From an uncultured Verrucomicrobiae bacterium (GTDB lineage: Bacteria > Verrucomicrobiota > Verrucomicrobiia > Palsa-1439), in the NCBI GenBank assembly GCA_937927265.1, contig CALBCO010000190.1, positions 1-6,755 of the forward strand: 6,755 nt of DNA, read 5' to 3'. Position numbers and translations under genes: made by a program. Position 1 is the first letter of the stretch. Every line of letters begins with the position of its first letter. This document shows positions 1-6,107 of this stretch, in pieces. A model generated the notes under the pieces. The model saw only the letters and a list, made by a program, of their open reading frames with translations. It was not told where the DNA came from and searched no databases.

Positions 1-1212
1 CGCATTGGCGGCCGCCAATACGGCAAAAGCACGCAGATTTACAAGTTCGAAAAAATCAAACGCGCCAAACGCGCCGCTTCCGCCGCCCATCCGCACGTCG
101 AATTGCTGGACCTCGGCGTGGGCGAACCCGACGAAATGGCATTCCCACTGAGCGTCCGCGCCTTGCAAGAGGAAGCCGCGAAACCCGAAAACCGCGGCTA
201 CGCCGACAACGGCGGCCCGGAATATCGGCGCGCCGCCGCGCAGTGGATGAGCCAAGTCTTCGGCGTCACCGACTTGGACCCTGACCAGGAAATCCTCCAC
301 AGCATGGGCAGCAAGGCCGCCTTGGCGATCTTGCCGGCGGTGTTGATCAATCCCGGCGATGTCACCATCATGACCGTGCCCGGTTATCCTGTGTTCGGCA
401 CACACGCCCGATGGTACGGCGGCGAAGTCTTCAACCTGCCGCTGACCGAGGAACGCCAATTCCTGCCGGACCTCGACGCAATCCCCCATGAAGTCCTGTC
501 ACGCGCCAAGGTGCTGGTGTTGAATTACCCGAACAACCCGACCGGCGCCAGCGCCACCGCCGAGTTCTTTGCGGAGGCCGTGGCGTTCGCCAAGAAACAT
601 CGGCTGGTCATTATCTCCGATGCCGCCTATGCCGCGTTGGTGTTCGACGGCAAACCGCTCTCGATTCTCAGCATCCCAGGCGCCAAGGACGTGGCGGTGG
701 AACTGCATTCGATGAGCAAGGCGTTCAACATGACCGGCTGGCGGCTCGGCTTTGTCGCCGGCAACAAGCTGCTGGTCCGCGCGTACGGCGATTGCAAAGA
801 CAATACCGACAGCGGCCAGTTCCTTGCCATTCAGAAAGCCTGCGCCGCCACGTTGGAGCATCCGGAGATTACCCAAAAAATTGCCGCGAAATACTCGCGC
901 CGCATGGACTTGCTCGTCGCCTGTCTGCGCAAGTTCGGCTTCAATGCCCGTAAACCCCGTGGCTCGTTCTTTCTCTATGTTCACGCCCCGCGCGCCGTGG
1001 TGGATGCGGCCGGCCACCGCACTGAATTCAAGACCGCCGAAGACGTTTCCCAATGGCTGATCACCGAAAAACTCATCTCGACGGTGCCATGGGACGAGGC
1101 CGGGCCGTATCTGCGCTTCTCGGTGACGTTCCTCGCCAAAGGCGAAGCGGACGAACGCCGGGTCGTGGGCGAGATCGAAAAACGATTCACGAGTCTTAAG
1201 TTTGAGTTTTGA
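1..1212 (+). CDS. dapL: LL-diaminopimelate aminotransferase (DapL), 5' end cut by window edge
   Basis: PLP-dependent fold-type I aminotransferase that converts tetrahydrodipicolinate plus glutamate directly to LL-diaminopimelate in the cytoplasm, bypassing the succinylase and acetylase branches. The reading frame is open from base 1. The residues before the first possible start (TTG at 103) already match the DapL N-terminus (YGKSTQIYKFEKIKRAK), so the gene begins outside the window, probably only about ten residues earlier. Numbered from base 1, visible motifs are LGVGEPDEMA (36-45), YPNNPTG (codons 176-182), the cofactor-binding Asp207 and Tyr210 in SDAAYAAL, the Schiff-base Lys240 in SMSKAFNMTGWR, and the substrate-carboxylate Arg372 in LRFSV. 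The 403 visible residues fit a family of about 410. The stop TGA shares its A with the ATG of the next gene. DapL2-like conservation makes this a firm call. The partner enzymes dapA and dapB are encoded in the convergent unit. Confidence 0.95.
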   Translation, partial: RIGGRQYGKSTQIYKFEKIKRAKRAASAAHPHVELLDLGVGEPDEMAFPLSVRALQEEAAKPENRGYADNGGPEYRRAAAQWMSQVFGVTDLDPDQEILHSMGSKAALAILPAVLINPGDVTIMTVPGYPVFGTHARWYGGEVFNLPLTEERQFLPDLDAIPHEVLSRAKVLVLNYPNNPTGASATAEFFAEAVAFAKKHRLVIISDAAYAALVFDGKPLSILSIPGAKDVAVELHSMSKAFNMTGWRLGFVAGNKLLVRAYGDCKDNTDSGQFLAIQKACAATLEHPEITQKIAAKYSRRMDLLVACLRKFGFNARKPRGSFFLYVHAPRAVVDAAGHRTEFKTAEDVSQWLITEKLISTVPWDEAGPYLRFSVTFLAKGEADERRVVGEIEKRFTSLKFEF

Positions 1213-1586
1213 TGGCGGACGAGGAGATCAACCGTCTGGTGAGCGAGTTTCATTGCCGCGCGGAAGAATTCGACCGGCAACGCCGGGCGGACTTTCAAGA
1301 CTTGCGGGCGGATGCACTGACCGGATTCATTCGTGAACACATCCTACTCGGCAACAAATCACAGCTCGAGCGGGTGCTGCGGGCGATGTTGACCGAGGCC
1401 GAACATTACCGGCTCGGCACCGACCCGGAATTCAGCGCGGCCTGGCGGGTGTTTGTGGATGTCTGGTGGCTGCGCAAACAATTGCGGCGAGCCGGTCTGA
1501 TGGCCGGCGCGGTGCTGATCCTGCTCGCGTTGCTGGCTCTGCTGTTCTGGGCAGTCCCGCAAGTACTCGGCCCGGAAAACCGGTAA
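1212..1586 (+). CDS. Hypothetical small protein with one C-terminal membrane helix
   Basis: I do not recognise this 124-aa protein. The ATG at 1212 overlaps the dapL stop by one base (TGATG), implying translational coupling. An in-frame TTG one codon earlier is less likely. A weak GAG Shine-Dalgarno element sits at 1204-1206. The N-terminal 90 residues are hydrophilic, charged and probably helical (many Glu/Arg, few Gly/Pro), with aromatic residues in the stretch FVDVWWLRKQ (81-90). Residues 95-116 form a single hydrophobic segment rich in Leu/Ala, preceded by the basic run RKQLRR (88-93) and followed by only about eight residues. By the positive-inside rule the N-terminal domain should be cytoplasmic, so the protein resembles a tail-anchored membrane protein. 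There is no signal peptide or catalytic motif. Its frame shows the same G/C-rich third positions as dapL, supporting a real gene. Its function is unknown and the link to dapL is only positional. Confidence 0.72.
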   Translation: MADEEINRLVSEFHCRAEEFDRQRRADFQDLRADALTGFIREHILLGNKSQLERVLRAMLTEAEHYRLGTDPEFSAAWRVFVDVWWLRKQLRRAGLMAGAVLILLALLALLFWAVPQVLGPENR

Positions 1587-1590
1587 ACCA

Positions 1591-1610
1591 GTGGCGACGG
1601 CCGTCTCCAC
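1591..1610. terminator. Inverted repeat in convergent gap, possible bidirectional terminator
   Basis: GTGGCGACGG is followed directly by CCGTCTCCAC, a 20-bp inverted repeat with one mismatch in ten pairs. It can fold as an 8-bp stem with a GGCC loop. It lies centrally in the 37-bp gap between the stop of the small membrane protein (1586) and the stop of panB (1624), where two transcripts end head to head. An overlapping smaller hairpin (CCAC-CGC-GTGG, 1607-1617) is also possible. No T-run follows on either strand, so a classical intrinsic terminator is not shown. Position is the main argument. Confidence 0.35.
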
Positions 1611-1623
1611 CGCGTGGTCGTGA

Positions 1624-2412
1624 TCAGAACACAGTCTCCGCGGAACCGGGAAACGTTCCGGCCTGCACATCGCGCTTGTAGGCCGCAAACGCGCGACGCA
1701 TTTCCGCGGCCAAATTGGCATACTGGCGGGCGTGCTTCGGCACCCGCACAGCCCAGCCCAACAAATCATGCACCACCAAAACTTGTCCGTCACAATCCGG
1801 TCCCGCGCCGATGCCGATGGTCGGGATCGGCACCGCCGCCGTCACCTGCCGGGCCACATTGGCAACCACACATTCCAGCACCACAGCAAACGCACCGGCG
1901 TCGGCCACGGCCCGCGCGTCCGCCACCAACTGCGTCGCGCCGGCCGGGTCGCGTCCCTGCACGCGGTATTTTGCGGCCGATTGCGGCAACAATCCGACAT
2001 GCCCCAACACCGGTATGCCGGCTGCCACCACGGCGCGGATTTGCGGCACGACTGCGCCTTCCAACTTCACCGCATCTGCACCCGCGTCCACCAATCGCCG
2101 AGCGTTGACCACTGCCTGTTCGGGCGTCTCGTAAGTCCGATATGGCATGTCGCCGACGATCAGCCCGCGTGGTTGGGCCCGCGCCACCGCCCGCACGTGA
2201 TGCAGCATATCGTCCATGGTGACCGGCAACGTATTTTCGTATCCGAACACAACCATGCCCAACGAGTCGCCCACGAGGATCATGGGGATGCCGGCTTCGT
2301 CGAGCAATTGGGTCGTAAAGAAATCGTAGCTCGTCAGCACGGCGATCTTCTCGCCGCGCTGCTTCATCGCCTGCAACTCACTCGTTGTTATCTTGGTCTG
2401 ATTCACAGCCAC
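1624..2412 (-). CDS. panB: 3-methyl-2-oxobutanoate hydroxymethyltransferase (PanB)
   Basis: First committed enzyme of pantothenate/CoA synthesis: it transfers a hydroxymethyl group from 5,10-methylene-tetrahydrofolate to 2-oxoisovalerate, giving ketopantoate. It is a cytoplasmic TIM-barrel enzyme. At 262 aa it matches the family length (E. coli 264). Diagnostic motifs are LVGDSLGMVV (46-55) followed by LPVTMDDML, VGDMPY (86-91), KLEGA (116-120), HVGLLPQ (138-144) and GIGAG. The metal-binding residues correspond to Asp49, Asp88 and Glu118, and the catalytic Glu to Glu180. The start is GTG at 2412-2410, chosen because AAGGA (2424-2420) precedes it with a 7-nt spacer and no ATG is available. This ribosome binding site overlaps the folK stop TAA, so panB is the last gene of the unit and probably coupled to folK. 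The C-terminal LLGW...VPKHARQY region differs in detail from the common FTPKFVKRY version but is recognisable. The call is firm. Confidence 0.96.
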   Translation of the reverse strand: MAVNQTKITTSELQAMKQRGEKIAVLTSYDFFTTQLLDEAGIPMILVGDSLGMVVFGYENTLPVTMDDMLHHVRAVARAQPRGLIVGDMPYRTYETPEQAVVNARRLVDAGADAVKLEGAVVPQIRAVVAAGIPVLGHVGLLPQSAAKYRVQGRDPAGATQLVADARAVADAGAFAVVLECVVANVARQVTAAVPIPTIGIGAGPDCDGQVLVVHDLLGWAVRVPKHARQYANLAAEMRRAFAAYKRDVQAGTFPGSAETVF

Positions 2413-2416
2413 ACTG

Positions 2417-2424
2417 AGATCCTT
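2417..2424 (-). promoter_or_regulatory. Shine-Dalgarno site of panB, overlapping the folK stop
   Basis: On the minus strand, AAGGATCT follows directly after the T of the folK TAA stop, so the two As of the stop are the first bases of the AAGGA element. The spacer to the GTG at 2412 is 7 nt. This fixes the non-ATG start of panB and implies that ribosomes ending on folK could reinitiate on panB. Confidence 0.6.
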
Positions 2425-2917
2425 ACCAGTCGTGCTGCACGAACTTCACCTCGGTTCCTGGCGACTCCCGCAACAGTTGCCGGACGGTCTTGCCGGTGCC
2501 CTTGATAATGCGGTCGGGGCAGATTGTCGAGAGCGGCACCAACACAAACCGCCGTACGCCGATACGCGGATGCGGGATCACCAAATCTTTTTCGAACACT
2601 TCCAGTTCGCCAAAATAAAGAATGTCGAGGTCAATCGGGCGCGGCGCATTCGGTCCTGCCGACCGGTCCCGCCCGTGTGCCTTTTCGTAGGCGAGCAGTT
2701 TTTTCAGCAACGTGCGCGGCGAGCCGCTGAACTCGATTTCGAGCACCGCGTTGAGGAATTTCTCCGCGCCGACTGGACAATCCACCGGGGCGGTTTCATA
2801 GAGCGGGGAGGCTTGATGCCATTGTTCGGGAGAGAGACTCAGCAGGTAGCGCTTCGCGTGCTGCAAGTGGAGCAGCCGGTTGCCCACATTCGAGCCAAGA
2901 CCAATCCCGACTTTCAC
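2423..2917 (-). CDS. folK: 6-hydroxymethyl-7,8-dihydropterin pyrophosphokinase (FolK, HPPK)
   Basis: Transfers pyrophosphate from ATP to 6-hydroxymethyl-7,8-dihydropterin, the step before dihydropteroate synthase in folate synthesis; cytoplasmic. The frame is open back to an ATG at 2974, but I choose the GTG at 2917-2915. It gives the family N-terminus MKVGIGLGSNVGNR and 164 aa (E. coli 159), whereas the upstream extension of 19 residues is Arg/His-rich, unlike the family, and would overlap dapB by 61 bases. The GTG forms a GTGA overlap with the dapB TGA. Motifs from the GTG: GLGSN (6-10), pterin-side SPLYETAPV (37-45), FLNAVLE (54-60), LLAYEKAHGRDR (74-85), and the signature APRPIDLDILYFG (91-103) with metal-binding Asp96 and Asp98. 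IPHPR follows further on, as in the family. It lies between dapB and panB. The family call is firm and the start is an inference. Confidence 0.95.
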   Translation of the reverse strand: MKVGIGLGSNVGNRLLHLQHAKRYLLSLSPEQWHQASPLYETAPVDCPVGAEKFLNAVLEIEFSGSPRTLLKKLLAYEKAHGRDRSAGPNAPRPIDLDILYFGELEVFEKDLVIPHPRIGVRRFVLVPLSTICPDRIIKGTGKTVRQLLRESPGTEVKFVQHDW

Positions 2918-3591
2918 TTCAATCCGAGCACGTCCTGCATGGTGTACAGGCCGGGCTTCTGGTTCACGACCCATTTCGCCGCCCGCAATGCCCCGCGGGC
3001 GAACGTCTCGCGGCTGCTGGCCCGGTGGGTCAATTCCAGCCGTTCGCCGGCGGTGCCGAATGTAACGGTGTGATCGCCCACCACGTCGCCAATCCGCAGT
3101 GCGTGGGCCGGCACATCCCGGCCGCGCCCCTGACGAATGATTTCCTGCAACGCCTTGGCGGTGCCGCTGGGCGCGTCTTTTTTGGCAGTATGATGGGTCT
3201 CGACAATCTCACATTCCCACCCTGGCACCAGCTTGGCTACTTGGGCGCAGAGCCAGAATAATGTGTTGACGCCCGTGCTGTAATTCGCTGTCCACACACA
3301 GGGAACGGGTTGCAACACTTCGCAGATGGTTTTCTTTTCCGCGTCCGTGTGTCCGGTGGTACCGATCACGAGCGGTTTACGGTGTTGGGCGGCGAGCTTG
3401 GCGACGGACAACGTCGCAGCCGGCAAGGCGAATTCGATGACGACGTCACCGGCGAGGATGGCAGCGCCGAGGTCATCGCCGAGGTCGGCCGCCCCCACGA
3501 CCTGCAATTCGGGGTCGGCCTTTCCACAAGCCAAGAGCATTTGGCCCATGCGCCCCTTGTCGCCGATGATGGCGAGTTTTAACGGGTTCAT
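2914..3591 (-). CDS. dapB: 4-hydroxy-tetrahydrodipicolinate reductase (DapB), short form
   Basis: NAD(P)H-dependent reduction of the DapA product to tetrahydrodipicolinate, the substrate of DapL; cytoplasmic, normally a tetramer. The N-terminal Rossmann motif is GDKGRMG (10-16), GTTG is at 77-80, and the signature ETHHTAKKDAPSGTA spans 131-145, with His133/His134 and Lys137 equivalent to E. coli His159/His160/Lys163. The C-terminal HRASSRETFARGAL (189-202) is also typical. At 225 aa it is clearly shorter than the 273-aa E. coli enzyme. The missing length is mostly the loop between the first Rossmann strands (around residues 38-50), while all active-site segments are intact, so it is a compact variant and not a truncation. 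The ATG overlaps the dapA TGA in an ATGA arrangement, and the stop overlaps the GTG of folK. Only a weak GGGATTGG element precedes the start, consistent with coupling to dapA. Confidence 0.96.
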   Translation of the reverse strand: MNPLKLAIIGDKGRMGQMLLACGKADPELQVVGAADLGDDLGAAILAGDVVIEFALPAATLSVAKLAAQHRKPLVIGTTGHTDAEKKTICEVLQPVPCVWTANYSTGVNTLFWLCAQVAKLVPGWECEIVETHHTAKKDAPSGTAKALQEIIRQGRGRDVPAHALRIGDVVGDHTVTFGTAGERLELTHRASSRETFARGALRAAKWVVNQKPGLYTMQDVLGLK

Positions 3592-4487
3592 TGCACCAAT
3601 CCCAACGCAGCCAAAGTTTTTCGTAGCGCCACTTTGTTTGCCTCACTCAACGGCACCAGCGGCAGCCGGTAGGCTTCTTCGATTTGCCCCATCATCGCCA
3701 ATGCCGCTTTGACTGGCCCCGGATTCGTCTCAATAAACAGGTCTTTGAACAGCGGGTACAGCCGTGCGTGCATTGCTTTAGCTGCTACGAAATCGCCTTT
3801 CAGGGCCGCCTGCACCAATGCGGTGACTTCACGGGGCATGACGTTCGACGCCACGCTGATCACGCCCTGCGCGCCCACGGCCATCATCGGCAACGTCAAC
3901 CCATCGTCGCCGGAGAGGATGGCAAAATCCTTGTCCACGAGTTGGCGGAGTTGGCTGACACGATCCACGTTGCCGGTGGCCTCTTTCAGGCCGACCACCC
4001 GTTGCGGCAAGTCACGGCGGAGTTTGGCAGTTGTTTCGTTGGCTACGTCCACCCCACAGCGGCCAGGAATGTTATAGATAACGATCGGCAAACCGCCGTC
4101 CTCCGCAATCCGGCGAAAATGCGCATACAATCCAGCCTGGGTCGGTTTATTGTAGTAGGGCGAGACCTGCAACGAGGCATCCGCCCCGGCCGCCGCCGCA
4201 TGGCGCGTCATCTCAATCGCCTCGTCGGTTGAGTTCGACCCTGTGCCGGCAATGACTTGACAGCGCTTGGCGGCGAAGCGCACCACCAATTCAACCACGT
4301 GATTGTGTTCCGCATGGCTCAGGGTGGGAGCCTCCCCAGTGGTGCCGCAGGGGACAAGCCCGGCGACCCCCGCTTTAATCTGCGCCTCGACGAGCGCTTG
4401 CAAACGAGGTTCATCCACCGCACCGCTTTTCGTAAACGGCGTGACCAACGCTGTGTAGCAACCGGTAAACATAGTGGCGGCGATCAT
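3588..4487 (-). CDS. dapA: 4-hydroxy-tetrahydrodipicolinate synthase (DapA)
   Basis: Condenses pyruvate with aspartate-4-semialdehyde, the entry step of the diaminopimelate/lysine pathway; a cytoplasmic TIM-barrel Schiff-base aldolase. Of 299 residues, the visible active-site set is Thr49-Thr50 in CGTTGEAPT, Tyr112 in SPYYNKPTQ, Tyr138 and Arg143 in YNIPGR, and the Schiff-base Lys168 in GLKEATGN. All match the E. coli DHDPS residues, and GDDGLTLP (193-200) also fits. Two in-frame ATGs compete: 4487, and 4472 (M6, giving MFTGCYTALVTPF). The second aligns exactly with the E. coli N-terminus and may be the true start. Neither has a clear Shine-Dalgarno sequence. From 4487 the gap to the preceding squalene synthase-like gene is 8 nt. 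At the other end its TGA overlaps the dapB ATG by 4 nt. Feedback regulation by lysine cannot be judged from sequence alone. Confidence 0.96.
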   Translation of the reverse strand: MIAATMFTGCYTALVTPFTKSGAVDEPRLQALVEAQIKAGVAGLVPCGTTGEAPTLSHAEHNHVVELVVRFAAKRCQVIAGTGSNSTDEAIEMTRHAAAAGADASLQVSPYYNKPTQAGLYAHFRRIAEDGGLPIVIYNIPGRCGVDVANETTAKLRRDLPQRVVGLKEATGNVDRVSQLRQLVDKDFAILSGDDGLTLPMMAVGAQGVISVASNVMPREVTALVQAALKGDFVAAKAMHARLYPLFKDLFIETNPGPVKAALAMMGQIEEAYRLPLVPLSEANKVALRKTLAALGLVQ

Positions 4488-4495
4488 AAGAATGG

Positions 4496-5464
4496 TCAGC
4501 CAATTTGCAAGCCCGCATCACAGCGCAATTGCTCGTATCGGCGCTGCAACGCCCGATCACTCCGACAGGTCAGTACGGACCGGATCAGCATCCGGTTTAC
4601 GTCGCGTTGCGGCACCATGATCCGCACGGTCGGGTCGAGGGGATTGCCGCGCCGCAACAAGGCCACTGTCCCCAGCCCGATCCAGATCGGCCACGTGCAA
4701 GCCAGCCGCAACCGCCAGAGTTTGCTCGGTATCGCCATCGTGTATTGCCAACCGGCATCGAGATGCTCCACCGTCGCGTCCAGCCAGCGCTGGTACAGCG
4801 GCCGCACGGATTCAAAGTTGCGCGGGTCAAGCAGCCGATGTGGATCGGTGACCGGCAAGTAGCACCGACCGATCCGTAAATCTTTGGGGATGTCGCGGAG
4901 AATGTTTACCAATTGCAGACCTTTGCCGAAGCGGATGCCGGCGGTTTCATCGAGGGTGATGCCCAGATGCGCAGCGCACAACTTCGTCCAGAATTCCCCG
5001 ACGCACCCCGCCACCAAATACGTGTAACGGTCGAGATCGGCATCTTCTTTCAATGCCGTCAGCGAACCTTCCGGGAACGTCTCGAAATCAAAAATCTGGC
5101 CGCTGATGATGGTTTGCAGCAATTGCTGAATCAGCCGCCGGTCCACTGCATCGAACGTATCAAGCATGTCGAGGCACTCCCCCAACCGTTCCAACAATGT
5201 CCGCTCCGCCGGCAATGCCTGGTTCGCCGCGAGCGTCCCGATCTCCGGCACGCGCGTCAAACTCTGCAACTCCCGCAGCAACACGATCCGTTTTGCTCGC
5301 GGCACCGCGTCCGTGTCGGCAATCGTATCGGTGGCGCGCGCCAACAGATATGCCAGTGAGATTTGCGGCCGGACCTCCTTCGGCAGTACCCGCAGGGTCA
5401 GATAAAAAGAGCGCGAGACCTGTTTGAGCAACGGACCGGTAAGTTCGGCGCGGGGCTGATCCAT
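4496..5464 (-). CDS. Squalene/phytoene synthase family protein, squalene synthase-like
   Basis: Head-to-head prenyl transferase of the trans-isoprenyl diphosphate synthase superfamily. It couples two farnesyl (squalene) or geranylgeranyl (phytoene) diphosphates. Residues (322 aa): SRSFYLTLRVLP (17-28); first Asp motif DTIAD (46-50) within LARATDTIADT; YLVAGCVGEFW (149-159); second motif FGKGLQLVNILRDIPKDL (179-196) with Asp191 and Asp195; then GRCYLP (199-204). GLQ.xNILRD..KD..GR.Y.P and the VAG-VGEFW stretch resemble bacterial farnesyl-diphosphate farnesyltransferases more than CrtB. A hydrophobic stretch WPIWIGLGTVALL (258-270) may bind the membrane. The product is inferred, not shown. It starts with an ATG at 5464 without a clear Shine-Dalgarno sequence, about 9 nt after a predicted transcription start. 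It is the first gene of the unit containing dapA-dapB-folK-panB and is divergent, across 31 bp, from a histidine-box hydroxylase. No HpnC/HpnD partner or desaturase is present in the window. Confidence 0.87.
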   Translation of the reverse strand: MDQPRAELTGPLLKQVSRSFYLTLRVLPKEVRPQISLAYLLARATDTIADTDAVPRAKRIVLLRELQSLTRVPEIGTLAANQALPAERTLLERLGECLDMLDTFDAVDRRLIQQLLQTIISGQIFDFETFPEGSLTALKEDADLDRYTYLVAGCVGEFWTKLCAAHLGITLDETAGIRFGKGLQLVNILRDIPKDLRIGRCYLPVTDPHRLLDPRNFESVRPLYQRWLDATVEHLDAGWQYTMAIPSKLWRLRLACTWPIWIGLGTVALLRRGNPLDPTVRIMVPQRDVNRMLIRSVLTCRSDRALQRRYEQLRCDAGLQIG

Positions 5465-5479
5465 GGCGAATTCGGCGGC

Positions 5480-5508
5480 AGTCTAAGGCAACCGGTTGTG
5501 TTTGGCAA
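5480..5508 (-). promoter_or_regulatory. Candidate sigma70 promoter for the squalene synthase-dapA-dapB-folK-panB unit
   Basis: On the minus strand TTGCCA (5508-5503, five of six consensus bases) is separated by exactly 17 bases from TAGACT (5485-5480, four of six). Transcription would begin near 5473, about 9 nt before the ATG at 5464. This leaves almost no leader, consistent with the lack of a Shine-Dalgarno sequence there. A perfect 10-bp palindrome CAACCGGTTG (5489-5498) lies in the spacer. The -35 box overlaps the beginning of the divergent hydroxylase gene if that starts at 5496. Confidence 0.4.
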
Positions 5509-6107
5509 AGCTTCGTGTATGTTGGCCAGTGCTTAACCTGTACTGGCAAGTCATCGGCTTCACGGGCGGCGTCATTTATTGCAGCTTTTTCGAGTGGATG
5601 CTGCATCGGCATGTGATGCACCGGCCTTGGAAGTTCTTTCGGTATCCCTTCCAAGCGCATGCGGTTGTCCACCATCAGACATTCCGGGCCGATGCCAGTT
5701 ATCATCTCCAGAACGAGACGGATAAACGCACGGTCCCGATGGCATGGTGGAATGCGCCTGCGCTGTGGTTGTTGCACGTCGGCCCCGTGTTCGGGCTGCA
5801 ATGGTTGATTGGCCAACCGATTGCGTGGGGCGTGCTCGCAGCGATGGTCGGGTACTATGCCGCGTATGAGTACCTGCATTGGTGCATGCACGTGCCCCGC
5901 CACCGCCTCGTCGAACGCTCCGGCATTTTTTCCCGGCTCAACGGCCACCACCTGTTACACCACCGCTACATGACCAGAAACCTGAACGTCGTCCTCCCGT
6001 TGTTTGATCTCTTGTTCGGCACATTGCTCGTGCGCGCACCGGTCAAGTTTGCCCAAGTGACCGGCCCGGCCGTACCCAACGTTCAACCCGTCAAACGGGC
6101 AGCTTAA
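5496..6107 (+). CDS. Membrane histidine-box hydroxylase, fatty acid hydroxylase/sterol desaturase type
   Basis: Predicted integral-membrane non-haem di-iron oxygenase that hydroxylates or desaturates a lipid or isoprenoid. The histidine clusters of the superfamily are visible in order (203-aa model): HRHVMH (37-42), HAVVHH (55-60), HWCMH (128-132) with His136, and HHLLHH (151-156), the last followed by the typical NxNVxLPLFDLLFGT-like tail. Hydrophobic segments lie at about 16-34, 88-105 and 108-126. The substrate cannot be told: carotenoids, sterol-like lipids or fatty acids all fit. The start is uncertain. I use TTG at 5496 because AAGG (5485-5488) precedes it by 7 nt. GTG at 5529 would begin just before the first membrane helix, and a weak TATGTT (5518-5523) would then give a nearly leaderless mRNA. 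No in-frame ATG exists near the start. It is divergent from the squalene synthase-like gene, and its stop overlaps that of the PEBP gene. Confidence 0.82.
   Translation: MCLAKLRVCWPVLNLYWQVIGFTGGVIYCSFFEWMLHRHVMHRPWKFFRYPFQAHAVVHHQTFRADASYHLQNETDKRTVPMAWWNAPALWLLHVGPVFGLQWLIGQPIAWGVLAAMVGYYAAYEYLHWCMHVPRHRLVERSGIFSRLNGHHLLHHRYMTRNLNVVLPLFDLLFGTLLVRAPVKFAQVTGPAVPNVQPVKRAA

Noticed and set aside
499..1053. Minus-strand open frame of 184 codons within dapL
   Set aside because: Antisense shadow of a gene with complete aminotransferase motifs; no domain seen.
1614..2505. Plus-strand open frames antisense to panB
   Set aside because: Translations are Arg/Pro/His-rich and low in complexity, opposite a panB with full catalytic residues; shadow frames.
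2918..2974. N-terminal extension of folK back to the ATG at 2974
   Set aside because: The added 19 residues are unlike FolK and lie inside dapB coding sequence. The GTG at 2917 gives the family N-terminus and a GTGA overlap.
5160..5951. Long minus-strand open frame (263 codons) spanning the divergent junction
   Set aside because: It overlaps two well-supported genes with clear catalytic motifs in other frames. Its His/Arg/Pro-rich translation has no family motif and follows the antisense pattern of GC-rich genes.
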